Assembly (NCBI GenBank): GCA_965237785.1
Contig: OZ250159.1
Coordinates: 4,092,001 to 4,156,000 of the forward strand
DNA length: 64,000 nucleotides
Source: UBA6522 sp965237785
GTDB lineage: Bacteria > Pseudomonadota > Gammaproteobacteria > Steroidobacterales > Rariloculaceae
Direction: 5' to 3'
A program made the translations under genes and the position numbers. Shown one piece after another: positions 34,095 through 43,124 of this stretch. The notes under the pieces are model-generated. The model worked only from the letters and a program-made list of their open reading frames with translations, was not told where the DNA came from and did not search any database. Within the stretch, counting starts at the first letter, position 1. Each line of letters begins with the position of its first letter.

Positions 34095-35018
34095 TTAGTT
34101 CAGGCCTTGCTCGGCGTGGTCGCGTAGGTAGCGCTCCACGTAGGCCTTGTAATGCGCCATCGCCTGCCGCGTCAGGGGGCCGCCGCCCTCCGGAAAGTCG
34201 AGCGCCCGCCCGCCGGGTAACCGCAGGCTGAGAACGGGCATGACCTCCCGGGTCGCGCTGGTGATAAAGCTTTCCGTCGCGCGAGCCGTCTCCTCCAGTG
34301 GAATGTCTCTGGAGAGGATGTTCAGCCCGTGGGCCGAACAGGCGTCCTCCAGAGCCAGTCGGGTCAATCCCCGCAAATGGCCCGCTGTCTCCGCCGGGGT
34401 GACGATGTCACCGTCGATCGCAAAGAAAACATTGCTGTTCGATGATTCGGTGACCAAGCCGGCATCGTTCAGCATGACGCAGTCGTCCGCGCCCGACTGC
34501 CGCGCTTCGATCACTCCAAGTACGTTGTTCAGGTAGTTTCCGCCCTTGATGTTCGGGTTTAGCGCGTTGATCGGGTTACGGCGCGTGCGCGATACGGCCA
34601 GGCGCACGCCGCGAGTGTAGAAATCCGTCCGCCATCCGTGGAGTGCCTTGACGATAATCACGTAGCGGGTCGTGAGGTCTGGATCGGGGAACAGGTCCAC
34701 GGGCCCCTCGCCGCGGGTAATCGTATAGCGAACGTAGACGTCCTCGCCGACATCGGAAGCACGCGTCGCGAGGAACGTCCTGCGGATCTCCTCGATCAGT
34801 TCGCCCTTGGACAGTTGCAATCGCAAATGAATCAGCCTGGCGGAGTTTTCGAGCCGGGCCCAGTGCTCGTCGAAGAACAGTGGAACGCCGCCGTAGGTCC
34901 GAAAGACCTCGTAGATTGAGTCGCCGTAAAGGAAACCACGGTCCATCACCGGAATGCGGGCTTCACCGGTGGGCGCGATCACGCCGTCCACGTTGGTCAT
35001 GCTTTGAAATTGGTTCAC
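34095..35018 (-). CDS. Class IV aminotransferase (branched-chain / D-amino-acid aminotransferase-like)
   Basis: 307 residues. Fold type IV PLP enzyme: VMDRGFLYGDSIYEVFRTYGG at the N-terminus, YVRYTITRGEG, the PLP lysine within NPNIKGGNYLNNVLG, and the ESSNSNVFFAIDGDIVTP segment. Start GTG 35018 has GGGAG upstream and overlaps the lipB stop (GTGA). In many proteobacteria such a gene sits between dacA and lipB, where it is thought to make D-amino acids or act on branched-chain amino acids; its exact substrate cannot be decided here. Confidence 0.85.
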   Translation of the reverse strand: MNQFQSMTNVDGVIAPTGEARIPVMDRGFLYGDSIYEVFRTYGGVPLFFDEHWARLENSARLIHLRLQLSKGELIEEIRRTFLATRASDVGEDVYVRYTITRGEGPVDLFPDPDLTTRYVIIVKALHGWRTDFYTRGVRLAVSRTRRNPINALNPNIKGGNYLNNVLGVIEARQSGADDCVMLNDAGLVTESSNSNVFFAIDGDIVTPAETAGHLRGLTRLALEDACSAHGLNILSRDIPLEETARATESFITSATREVMPVLSLRLPGGRALDFPEGGGPLTRQAMAHYKAYVERYLRDHAEQGLN

Positions 35019-35659
35019 GTCGGTCTCCCGGCTTTGCCGCCCCGGGGCGGAACCAGGTGTGCGTGAAGATTCCGCTCCAGGTCGGCGCGCACCGTGGCGA
35101 TATCCGCCGTGCCGCAGAGTTCGCTGATCTGGGTCACGGGTAGCGACTCGAATCCGCAGGGGTTGATGCGCGAAAACGGCTCAAGGTCCATATCCACATT
35201 CAGGGCGAGCCCGTGATACGAGCACTGCCGGCTGATCTTGAGGCCCAGCGCGGCAAGTTTGCAACCGTCCACGTAGACGCCCGGAGCGTCGCGTCGACCA
35301 ACCGCGTCGATACCGTATTCGGCCACGGTGTCGATCACCGCGCGTTCCAGCGCCTCGACCAGGCCGCGCACGCCCAGCTTCAGGCGGGCGAGGTCCACCA
35401 GTGTGTACGCGACCAGCTGGCCCGGCCCGTGGTACGTGACTTGTCCGCCACGGTCGATCTTGAGCACCGGGATATCCGCCGGATGGCGAACGTGACTCGG
35501 GTCGCCGTTGAGTCCGAGCGTAAAGATGGCGGGGTGTTGTACGAACCAGACCTCATCCGGCGTATCCGGGTTCCGTCGGGCGGTGAAGCGCTTCATCTCC
35601 TCCCAGACGGTGGGAAGCGGTCGGTATCCAAGGACGCGGCCGACGAAACCGTTGGCCAC
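35015..35659 (-). CDS. lipB: Octanoyltransferase (lipoate biosynthesis)
   Basis: 214 residues from GTG 35659, supported by AGGAG at a 9-base spacing and by normal length; the open frame extends upstream across the dacA end. Motifs are HPAIFTLG, DRGGQVTYHGPGQLVAY with the conserved RGG-x-x-T-x-H-G-P-G-Q, and the catalytic lysine/cysteine region GCKLAALGLKI and INPCGFESLPVT. LipB moves octanoyl groups from acyl carrier protein to lipoyl domains. No lipA follows. Confidence 0.93.
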   Translation of the reverse strand: MANGFVGRVLGYRPLPTVWEEMKRFTARRNPDTPDEVWFVQHPAIFTLGLNGDPSHVRHPADIPVLKIDRGGQVTYHGPGQLVAYTLVDLARLKLGVRGLVEALERAVIDTVAEYGIDAVGRRDAPGVYVDGCKLAALGLKISRQCSYHGLALNVDMDLEPFSRINPCGFESLPVTQISELCGTADIATVRADLERNLHAHLVPPRGGKAGRPT

Positions 35660-35708
35660 GGCGGGGGCTCCTAGCCGCAATGCTGCATCGGGACCGCAGC
35701 CCGCGCGC

Positions 35709-36848
35709 TCATTCAAACCAGAGACGGACTTCGTCCTTGATCCGCTGCCACAGCCCCGCCTCGGCAACGTCGTGAAGCGCCACCAGGGGCAGCTCGGCCA
35801 ATTCGTCATCGTTCAGGGATATCGTCACGGACCCCAGCAGCGTGCCCGCGGCGATGGGCGCCACCAGTTGTTGCTCATCCATGGTCGTATCGGCGGCAAG
35901 GGAATCGTAACGGCCCGTGGGTATGGTCAAGTAGAATTCCTCGGCGACTCCCAGGGAGACCGACTCGGATTCGCCCTTCCACACTCGCGCCGTGGCGACC
36001 TCGTCGCCGCCGGAGTACAACTTGTAGGTCTCGTAGAAACGAAAACCGTAGTTCAGCAGGGCCTCGCTGTCGTTCGCCCGGGCTTCCGCGCTATGCGAGC
36101 CCATGACCACGGAGATCAGCCGCATGTCCGAGCGCTCCGCCGATGTAACCAGGCAGTAGCCCGCGGCGTCCGTATAGCCGGTCTTGAGTCCATCCACGGA
36201 CGGGTCGCGCCAAAGGAGCGAGTTGCGGTTGTACTGTTCGATATCGTTGAAGGTGAATTCCCGTTGCGAGTACCACTGGTAGTACTCGGGAAACTCGGCA
36301 ATGATCGCACTCGCCACCTTCGCCACATCCCTGGCGGTCATGAAATGTCCGTCCTCGGGCAAACCGGTGCTGTTGCGAAACGCGCTGGATTCCATTCCCA
36401 GCGTCCCGGCATAGTGGTTCATCAACTCGACGAACGTTTGCTCCGATCCGGCCACGTGCTCCGCCAGTGCCACGCTGGCGTCGTTTCCCGACTGCACGAT
36501 CATCCCCTGCAGAAGAACCTCCACCGATACATATTTGCCGACTTCAATGAACGTCCGCGAGCCTTGCGTTCCCCAGGCTTTCTCGCTGACACGGACCTCG
36601 TCGTCCAAATCGATCTGGCCCTCGCGCAGCGCCTTGAAAGTCGCATACGCAGTCATCAGCTTGGTGAGGCTGGCGGGTTCGAGGACCTCGTCCGGGGCGG
36701 ATTCGGCGATGACGTCGCCGGTCCTGTGGTCAATCAGGATGTAGCTTTTAACGCCCAATTGCGGTGGGGCGGGAATGGGCACTTCCTGGCCGTGGACGCC
36801 GGACGGAAGTGCGAGGGAAATGGCGATCAGCATCCAGGTTCGGAGCAT
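35709..36848 (-). CDS. dacA: D-alanyl-D-alanine carboxypeptidase (penicillin-binding protein 5/6 type)
   Basis: 379 residues from ATG 36848 with an AGGAGG site; the frame extends upstream but the signal peptide (AISLALPSGVHG) fixes the start. Active-site motifs: S60-L-T-K63, S120-G-N122 and K222-T-G. A C-terminal PBP5-like beta domain and an amphipathic helix ending WQRIKDEVRLWFE anchor it to the inner membrane. It trims terminal D-alanine from peptidoglycan. The start overlaps the end of rlpA by 22 bp. Confidence 0.95.
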   Translation of the reverse strand: MLRTWMLIAISLALPSGVHGQEVPIPAPPQLGVKSYILIDHRTGDVIAESAPDEVLEPASLTKLMTAYATFKALREGQIDLDDEVRVSEKAWGTQGSRTFIEVGKYVSVEVLLQGMIVQSGNDASVALAEHVAGSEQTFVELMNHYAGTLGMESSAFRNSTGLPEDGHFMTARDVAKVASAIIAEFPEYYQWYSQREFTFNDIEQYNRNSLLWRDPSVDGLKTGYTDAAGYCLVTSAERSDMRLISVVMGSHSAEARANDSEALLNYGFRFYETYKLYSGGDEVATARVWKGESESVSLGVAEEFYLTIPTGRYDSLAADTTMDEQQLVAPIAAGTLLGSVTISLNDDELAELPLVALHDVAEAGLWQRIKDEVRLWFE

Positions 36849-37618
36849 GCGGAACCTCCTGACGGGCTTGTAGGTTGGGATTGTATCGATGTTCGCGGTC
36901 CTATGACGAGATGGGGTTTCTCGAGCCCCGTTGCAAGCAGTTTGTCGATCGCGGCGCCCACCGTATCGACGTCCGGGAACGGCCCGAGCCGGACGCGGTA
37001 CAGGCTCGGGGACGCGGCGCGTTCGGCATCGATGGTGACGTGCCGATAGCCGGCTTCCTTCAGGACCCCGGCAAGCCGATTTGCGCTGCCGTGTTGGGAG
37101 AATGCCCCGGCCTGGAGGTAGATGCGATGGGTGGTGCGGTCCGCGGAAGCCGCCACGCCCAGTGCTACGGCGGCGCCGAAGGAAAGATCGATGATGCGGT
37201 CGTGCATGAAGGGGCCGCGGTCGTTGACCTTGACGATCACCCGTTTGCGGTTCTCCAGGTGCGTGACCTCGACCCAGGTAGGTATGGGCAGCGTGGTATG
37301 CGCTGCGGTGAGCCCGTACATGTCGTAGGTTTCGCCGCTGGACGTCGCCCGCCCGTGGAATTGTTCCCCGTACCAGGACGCAACGCCGGTCTTGCGATAT
37401 CCCGCCGCGGAATCCAGTACATAGTGCCGTTGGCCGAAGACCTCGTAGAACGGTGGATTGCCCCGTCGGCTGCGCGGCGGATCGATGAACGCCCCGCTGG
37501 CTGCTGCGGCATCGGACTCGGCCGCGGGACGAAGCGCGCAATGTGTGACCGATATCGACGCCGCGACCAGTCCCGTCAGTCGCAGCGCACAACGGATTCG
37601 GTTCGATATGCGCTTCAC
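36827..37618 (-). CDS. rlpA: RlpA-family septal lipoprotein with SPOR domain
   Basis: 263 residues, GTG start overlapping the mltB stop (GTGA). The lipoprotein signal ends at SVTHC (Cys27). A double-psi beta-barrel follows (TGVASWYGEQFHGRATSSGETYDMYGLTAAHTTLP and VNDRGPFMHDRIIDLS), containing the conserved glutamate/aspartate and histidine of lytic members. A C-terminal SPOR domain (IYLQAGAFSQHGSANRLAGVL...YRVRLGPFPD) binds denuded glycan at septa. In Pseudomonas RlpA is a lytic transglycosylase. Confidence 0.93.
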   Translation of the reverse strand: MKRISNRIRCALRLTGLVAASISVTHCALRPAAESDAAAASGAFIDPPRSRRGNPPFYEVFGQRHYVLDSAAGYRKTGVASWYGEQFHGRATSSGETYDMYGLTAAHTTLPIPTWVEVTHLENRKRVIVKVNDRGPFMHDRIIDLSFGAAVALGVAASADRTTHRIYLQAGAFSQHGSANRLAGVLKEAGYRHVTIDAERAASPSLYRVRLGPFPDVDTVGAAIDKLLATGLEKPHLVIGPRTSIQSQPTSPSGGSACSEPGC

Positions 37619-38664
37619 TCTCCCTCGTGGGTGGCCGCAGCCAGCTGCAGCCGCTCATAGCCGTCGCGAATGGTTTGCCCCAACTGATGTACCGCCAGTG
37701 CGTACATGACGCTGCGGTTATAACGTGTGATCACGTGGAAATTGTGGAAGCCCACCCAATTCTCCGTTCCGCCCTCTGCCTCCAGCGTCAGCAGGGTGAC
37801 GGGCGTTTCATCGGGCAAGCCGGTGGCAAAGGCGTAGCCTGCATCGTGCACCGACGCTACGGTGTCGTTGAGATCCATGCTGTTGCGCACCTCCCTGGCG
37901 GTTCGGCCGGCCGAGAGTGTCGCTTGCGTCGCCACCGTCTCTCGCGGCCGCCAGCCGTGGACCTTGAAATAGTTGGCAACGCTGGCCAGAACGTCCTCCC
38001 AATCCTCCCACAGGTCGCGTTTGCCGTCGCCGTTGCCATCCACGGCGTAGGCCCGGAAACTGGACGAAATGAATTGTCCCGCCCCCATGGCGCCGGCGTA
38101 GGATCCCATAATCGATTCAGGATCCATTCCTTCATCTCGCGCCAACAGGAAAAACGCTTCCAGTTCCGCCGTGAAGAACCCGGAGCGGGGCGGATAGGCG
38201 AAGGCCAACGTGGCCAGGGAGTCGACAATGCGGTAACCGCCCATGCGACGGCCGTAATAGGTTTCCACGCCGAGTATCGCTACCAGCATTTCCGGGGCGA
38301 CACCGAAGGATTCGCTGGCGCGGTCGATCTCCGCGGCATGGTTCCGCCAGAACTCCACGCCGCCGTCGATCCGTGCGTCGGTCAGAAATATGTTGCGGTA
38401 CTCGTGCCACGCGAGTACGCGCTCGGCAGGTCGGGATATCGCTTCGAGGACACTCTCGTCGATTACCGCGCGTTCCAGAACGTCGCGCAGTTCACCCGCG
38501 TCGAAGCCATGTTCCGCGGCCATTCGTGAGACAAAGGCGTTTCTCGCCTGTTCTACCGCGGCGGGGTCTACATCCACGGCCCCCAGGGGGCTCGAAGCGA
38601 AGGCCAGCGCGGCGAGACAGGAGGCGAAAGGCTGCTTGGAGAGTCGGCGAAGTCGCAAGTTCAT
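37615..38664 (-). CDS. mltB: Lytic murein transglycosylase B
   Basis: 349 residues. The catalytic glutamate is E134 in AILGVETYYGRRMG; GSYAGAMGAGQFISSSFRAYAVDGNGDG and LWEDWEDVLASVANYF are diagnostic for MltB. The signal sequence (LAALAFASSPLGA) has no cysteine at the cleavage site, so this version is probably soluble periplasmic rather than lipidated. It cleaves glycan strands to 1,6-anhydromuramyl ends. ATGA overlap with rodA, and GTGA with rlpA downstream. Confidence 0.94.
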   Translation of the reverse strand: MNLRLRRLSKQPFASCLAALAFASSPLGAVDVDPAAVEQARNAFVSRMAAEHGFDAGELRDVLERAVIDESVLEAISRPAERVLAWHEYRNIFLTDARIDGGVEFWRNHAAEIDRASESFGVAPEMLVAILGVETYYGRRMGGYRIVDSLATLAFAYPPRSGFFTAELEAFFLLARDEGMDPESIMGSYAGAMGAGQFISSSFRAYAVDGNGDGKRDLWEDWEDVLASVANYFKVHGWRPRETVATQATLSAGRTAREVRNSMDLNDTVASVHDAGYAFATGLPDETPVTLLTLEAEGGTENWVGFHNFHVITRYNRSVMYALAVHQLGQTIRDGYERLQLAAATHEGE

Positions 38665-39797
38665 GTTACCAATAGCCTCCGGTTGCCGTGGATCGCCGTG
38701 AGCATTCCCAAGCCCGCCATCAGGGTGACCATGGAGGTGCCGCCGAGACTCACCAGCGGCAGGGGCACACCGACGACGGGCAACAGCCCGCAGACCATCC
38801 CGGCATTGACGAATACGTGCAGGAAGAAAGTCAGGCTCAACCCACCCGCAAGCAAGCGTCCAAACGTGTCTTGCGCCTGGGCGGCGATGTACAGTCCCCG
38901 GCCCACCACGAGCAGGTACAGACCCAGCAGCAGCAACAGTCCAAGCAAGCCGAATTCCTCGCCCATGACGGCAAAGATGAAGTCCGTGGAACGTTCAGGC
39001 AGAAATTCCAGGTGGGATTGGGTGCCGTTCAGCCACCCCTTGCCGAAGAGTCCGCCTGAGCCAAGCGCGATCTTCGACTGGATAATGTTGTAGCCGGCGC
39101 CCAGGGGGTCGGATTCCGGGTTGAAAAACGTCAGCACGCGGGCACGCTGGTACTCCAGCATGTTACTCCAAAATACGGGCATCATGCCGAGCGCGATCAC
39201 GCCGAACACCGCCACCATGCGCAGGCTGACGCCTGCCAGGAGCACGGTGAGCCCGCCTGCCGCCAGAACCAGTGCCGCCGTGCCGAGATCCGGTTGGCGC
39301 ACAATCAACAACGACGGGATGGCAACGATTCCGATGAGTATCAACAGGTTGGTCAAGCTTGGCGGGAGGGCCCGATCATGCATGTACCACGCAATCATCA
39401 TGGGAACCGCAATCTTGAGAATCTCCGAGGGTTGGAACCGAACCACGCCCAGGTCGAGCCAGCGCTGGGCTCCGTTGCCCACGGCGCCGTCCACCAGCAC
39501 CCACAGCAGCAATCCCACGGACGCGATGAAGACCCACGGCGACCACAGACGCAGCGTGGTCGGAGAGACTTGCGACATGACCCCGAATGCTGCGAACGCC
39601 ACGGCCAGGCGTACGCACTGGCGCAGCAGCACCGACATATTCTCATCGGCGGCACTGTAGAGAATCACGAATCCAAGCGCGCAAACGGCCAGACTGCCAA
39701 GGACCAGCGGCAGGTCGAGCGCAAGACCGCGGCTATGCAGGTGCTTTCGGACCGCGGCGGAAGCCGCTCCCGATTCAAGAATTATCCGCGCTGCCAT
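38661..39797 (-). CDS. rodA: Rod-shape glycosyltransferase (SEDS family)
   Basis: 378 residues, about ten membrane helices. SEDS motifs are visible: FQPSEILKIAVPMMIAWY, VRQPDLGTAALVLAAGG (with the catalytic aspartate in QPDLG), NIIQSKIALGSGGLFGKGW and PLVSLGGTSMVTLMAGLG. RodA polymerises glycan strands with PBP2 during cell elongation. It overlaps mrdA by 23 bp and mltB by 4 bp, so the operon is strongly coupled. Confidence 0.96.
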   Translation of the reverse strand: MAARIILESGAASAAVRKHLHSRGLALDLPLVLGSLAVCALGFVILYSAADENMSVLLRQCVRLAVAFAAFGVMSQVSPTTLRLWSPWVFIASVGLLLWVLVDGAVGNGAQRWLDLGVVRFQPSEILKIAVPMMIAWYMHDRALPPSLTNLLILIGIVAIPSLLIVRQPDLGTAALVLAAGGLTVLLAGVSLRMVAVFGVIALGMMPVFWSNMLEYQRARVLTFFNPESDPLGAGYNIIQSKIALGSGGLFGKGWLNGTQSHLEFLPERSTDFIFAVMGEEFGLLGLLLLLGLYLLVVGRGLYIAAQAQDTFGRLLAGGLSLTFFLHVFVNAGMVCGLLPVVGVPLPLVSLGGTSMVTLMAGLGMLTAIHGNRRLLVT

Positions 39798-41691
39798 GGT
39801 TCTCCGCTGCCAGATAGGCGTCCAGAACCTTGCGCGCTGCGTCGGCCGGCAGTCCGCTGCCGGCGCCGCCGTTCTCCACGACCACGGCTACCGCGATCGT
39901 CGGGTTGTCGGCGGGCGCGTAGGCAATGAACAGGCCGTGATCCCTGAAGCGTTCTTCCAGCGCGTCCGCGTCGTATTCTTCGCCCTGCGCCACAGCGACC
40001 ACCTGTGCGGTTCCGGTCTTGCCCGCGACACTGAAAACGGCGTCCGACATCGAGCTTTGAGCCGTCCCCCGGCTGCCTTCGGTTACACCGACCATCGCTT
40101 CGCGGACGCGCTCCCAATGCCGCGGATCGATCTCGGGAACCGTGTTCAATTGCACGGGGTCGAATTCGACCGCCTCTCCGGTTGCCGCGGATTGAACCGA
40201 CGTCACCATGCGGGGCCGGTACCGGGCGCCTGTCACCAGCACCGCCGTTGCGTGGGCCAGTTGCAACGGCGTCACCGTGGTGTACCCCTGGCCGATACCG
40301 GCAATTACAGTCTCGCCGGGGAACCAGACCTGATCCTCCCGGCGCGAGAAGTTGCGCCGTTTCCACTCCCGGGACGGCACGACGCCACTGTACTCGCCGC
40401 CGATGTCAATACCCGTCCGGTCGCCGAACCCGAATACCCGCAAAACGGATTCGATCCCGTCGATCCCCATGGCCACCGCGAGCCGATAAAAGTAAACATC
40501 GCAGGATTCCACAATGGCCTGGTGCAAATCCATCAGGCCGTGGCCTTCACGCAGCCAGTCGCGGTATTGACGAGGCTTGCCGGGCAGCGTGAAATGACCC
40601 CCGCAATACGCGGGATCGTCCGGGTTGACGGCTTGCAGGTGCATCGCGCCCACGCCGAGAAACGGCTTGATGGTGGATCCCGGTGGGTAGCGTCCGGCCA
40701 ATGCCCGGTTGAACAGCGGCTTGTCGGGATCCGATTTGAGTTGGCTATAGCCGGAGTAGCTCAACCTCGTGGCAAACCGGTTCGGGTCGAAGGCCGGCGT
40801 GCTGACCAGCGCGAGCACGTCGCCCGTGGCGGGCTCGATGGCCACCAGCGCGCCGCGCAATCCGTCCATGGCGCTCTGGGCAGCCGACTGCAGTTGAATG
40901 TCCAGACCGACAACGAGGTTGTTGCCGGGTATGGGCCAGCGCGTTTCAAGGGTTCCAGGGTACAAATCTGACGGCGCAACCGCGGCTGCGGGGTCCACCA
41001 GCACGCGTCCCCATGTGTTGACCACCTGCTGGCGGAATCCGACGGTACCGTGCAGGATGTCCTGATAGCTACGCTCGACGCCGTTTCGGCCGATGAGCGT
41101 GGTGGCCGCGTAGTTGGCGCGGTCGATTTGGTCGATGTCTTCGGGGCTTATGCTGCCCATGTAGCCGATCGAGTGTCCGGTCAACTCGCCGAACGGATAG
41201 TTGCGAATCAGGCCTTCGCGGATATCGATCCCGTTGAAACGATGCCGCCTCGCCGAGAACCGCGCAGCCTGGGTCTCAGTCAGGTTCGCCAGCATTACGC
41301 GCTCAAAGCCGCGGTGCGATTTCACCAGTTCGATCAGGTTGTCCCGCTCGGCCGAATCCAGCAGGTCCAACGCCTCAAGCGCCTTGAGCGATGCCTCCAG
41401 GTCCGCAATTTCTTCCGGAGTTGCCACAAGCTCCCACGCCGGCAGGTTTTCCGCCAGGAGTTGCCCGTTGCGATCGAAGATCAATCCTCTTGTTGGCGCC
41501 AGCGGTTCGATGCGCAGGCGGTTGCCCTGGGAAAGTTCGGCGAAGACCTGGTGGTGGGAAATCTGAATCTGAAACAGCCGCCAGACGAGCACGCCCGTCA
41601 TCGAGAGGACGATAAACGCAGCCAGAACGATCCTGGAAAGGAACAGCCGTTGTTCCTTCCAGCGATCTCTGATGGCGACCGGATCTTTCAT
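39775..41691 (-). CDS. mrdA: Penicillin-binding protein 2, elongation transpeptidase
   Basis: 638 residues. One N-terminal transmembrane helix (about 20-40), a pedestal domain with RGLIFDRNGQLLAEN, and a transpeptidase domain with S339-T-I-K342, an ESCDVYFYRLA block and the KTGT motif. The class B PBP2 order matches MrdA. It cross-links glycan made by RodA. The gene starts 3 bp after the mreD stop, within the mre/mrd operon. Confidence 0.96.
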   Translation of the reverse strand: MKDPVAIRDRWKEQRLFLSRIVLAAFIVLSMTGVLVWRLFQIQISHHQVFAELSQGNRLRIEPLAPTRGLIFDRNGQLLAENLPAWELVATPEEIADLEASLKALEALDLLDSAERDNLIELVKSHRGFERVMLANLTETQAARFSARRHRFNGIDIREGLIRNYPFGELTGHSIGYMGSISPEDIDQIDRANYAATTLIGRNGVERSYQDILHGTVGFRQQVVNTWGRVLVDPAAAVAPSDLYPGTLETRWPIPGNNLVVGLDIQLQSAAQSAMDGLRGALVAIEPATGDVLALVSTPAFDPNRFATRLSYSGYSQLKSDPDKPLFNRALAGRYPPGSTIKPFLGVGAMHLQAVNPDDPAYCGGHFTLPGKPRQYRDWLREGHGLMDLHQAIVESCDVYFYRLAVAMGIDGIESVLRVFGFGDRTGIDIGGEYSGVVPSREWKRRNFSRREDQVWFPGETVIAGIGQGYTTVTPLQLAHATAVLVTGARYRPRMVTSVQSAATGEAVEFDPVQLNTVPEIDPRHWERVREAMVGVTEGSRGTAQSSMSDAVFSVAGKTGTAQVVAVAQGEEYDADALEERFRDHGLFIAYAPADNPTIAVAVVVENGGAGSGLPADAARKVLDAYLAAENHGSADNS

Positions 41692-41694
41692 CGC

Positions 41695-42183
41695 TCAGGC
41701 CGGGTCGAGCCGATGGCGGCGAAAACCGCCCAGCGCCCCCACAATCAATGGCCATACCAAGGTGCTGGTAAGGATCGGCGCCCAGGCGATGACGCCCGGA
41801 ATGGTGCGCCTGGCGACGCCATCGATCCAGAACAGCAGGAAGTGATACAGGACGAGCATCAACAGCACCGTCACGGTGACCTGCCAAATCAGGGCTGTCC
41901 CAATGCGAAGGCGCAGTTTCAACGTGAGATACACGATCGGAAGCAACACAATCGCATGCCGCCCCAGTAGCGCGCCTGACAGCATATCCAACGTCAGCCC
42001 CAGGGCGAATGCGGTCAGCAGTCCGAAATGCTGCGGTCTTGCGACGGCCCAGTAGATGAGCACGAGTGGAACCCAGTCGGGGCGAAACGGCGCCACGCTG
42101 TCGGCAAGCGGGACGATCGACAAGCCCAGGGCCAGCACAAAGCTCGCCGCCGGCAGCAGCCATAGCCGGACGTGGCCGGTCAT
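41695..42183 (-). CDS. mreD: Rod-shape membrane protein MreD
   Basis: 162 residues with about five hydrophobic helices. The LGLTLDMLSGALLGRHAIVLLPIVYLTLKL stretch is the conserved core of MreD. It is a small inner-membrane partner of MreC. ATGA overlap with mreC. The position between mreC and mrdA supports the name, as the family is poorly conserved in sequence. Confidence 0.92.
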   Translation of the reverse strand: MTGHVRLWLLPAASFVLALGLSIVPLADSVAPFRPDWVPLVLIYWAVARPQHFGLLTAFALGLTLDMLSGALLGRHAIVLLPIVYLTLKLRLRIGTALIWQVTVTVLLMLVLYHFLLFWIDGVARRTIPGVIAWAPILTSTLVWPLIVGALGGFRRHRLDPA

Positions 42184-43064
42184 CTGACGGCCTCCGCCAT
42201 GCCTGCTGTCGCTGCGGTCAATCCGACATCCTCGAGGTTCCCTACCAGCAGCACGTCCCGGCCCCGGTCCAGACCGGCGGTGGGCACGGCCATGACACGC
42301 GCAAACGATTGCCCTGGCCGGCGTTGCACGACGGCGATGCGACCCACAGGGTAGCCGGGAGGAAACACGCCACCGAGTCCCGACGATACCAACAGGTCGC
42401 CCTCCTGAACATCGGTGTTGTTGGTCAGATAGGGCAAGCTGATAAAGCCCCTGTCGCCCGTGCCGAGCGCAATGGTGCGCAGCCCGGTCCGGTTGACCGA
42501 GACGGGAAGACCGTGGTCGGCGTCGCTGATCAGGACGGCCTGCGACGTGAAGGCATCCACCCGGTCGATCTGGCCGACGACGCCGTCGGCGTCCAACAAC
42601 GCCTGACCCTCGTAGACGCCGTCGCGCACGCCCCGGTTGATGGTAAACCGCTGCCGATAGGGGTCCGGGTCGACGGCAAGGATTTCGGCAACCAGCAACC
42701 GGTCAGCGACACGGTCGCTGGAATCGAGCATGGCGCGAAGACGAATGTTTTCCGCCTCGAGCGCGGCCATGCGTTGCAGACGCGCGTCGTATTGAAGGTG
42801 CTCGTTCCTGAGTCGCGCGTTTTCATCGACGAGCGTGTATCGGCTCGCGAAGAATTCCCGGGCCAGCCGCCAGGTCTTGAACGGTAGATCGACGCCGGTC
42901 TGCAGTGGATAGACAATCACCGAGGCGGCTTGACGAAAGCGGGTCAGGTAAGCGGAGCCGTTGTGATCCAGGAGCATCAGCGCCAGACTGGCGGCGGACA
43001 GCAGCACCAGGCGCAAGCCCAGGGAACTCGCTGGTTTTCTGCTGCCAATATCTATTGCCCGCAT
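42180..43064 (-). CDS. mreC: Rod-shape periplasmic protein MreC
   Basis: 294 residues from ATG 43064 with GGAGAGGT directly upstream; a TTG 14 codons earlier is less likely. An N-terminal membrane helix (LRLVLLSAASLALMLL) precedes a coiled coil (ENARLRNEHLQYDARLQRMAALEAENIRLRAML) and a beta-barrel domain with INRGVRDGVYEGQALLDADGVVGQI and GDRGFISLPYL. MreC links MreB, RodA and PBP2. Confidence 0.94.
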   Translation of the reverse strand: MRAIDIGSRKPASSLGLRLVLLSAASLALMLLDHNGSAYLTRFRQAASVIVYPLQTGVDLPFKTWRLAREFFASRYTLVDENARLRNEHLQYDARLQRMAALEAENIRLRAMLDSSDRVADRLLVAEILAVDPDPYRQRFTINRGVRDGVYEGQALLDADGVVGQIDRVDAFTSQAVLISDADHGLPVSVNRTGLRTIALGTGDRGFISLPYLTNNTDVQEGDLLVSSGLGGVFPPGYPVGRIAVVQRRPGQSFARVMAVPTAGLDRGRDVLLVGNLEDVGLTAATAGMAEAVR

Positions 43065-43124
43065 ACCTCTCCAACCTGGCGGACGCCGGTTCAAGCCGTG
43101 GCGCAAACCAAACCGACCAACTGC

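Noticed and set aside
36849..37658. An N-terminal extension of dacA through the rlpA gene
   Set aside because: The rlpA frame is clearly the coding one there; dacA has its own AGGAGG site and signal peptide at 36848.
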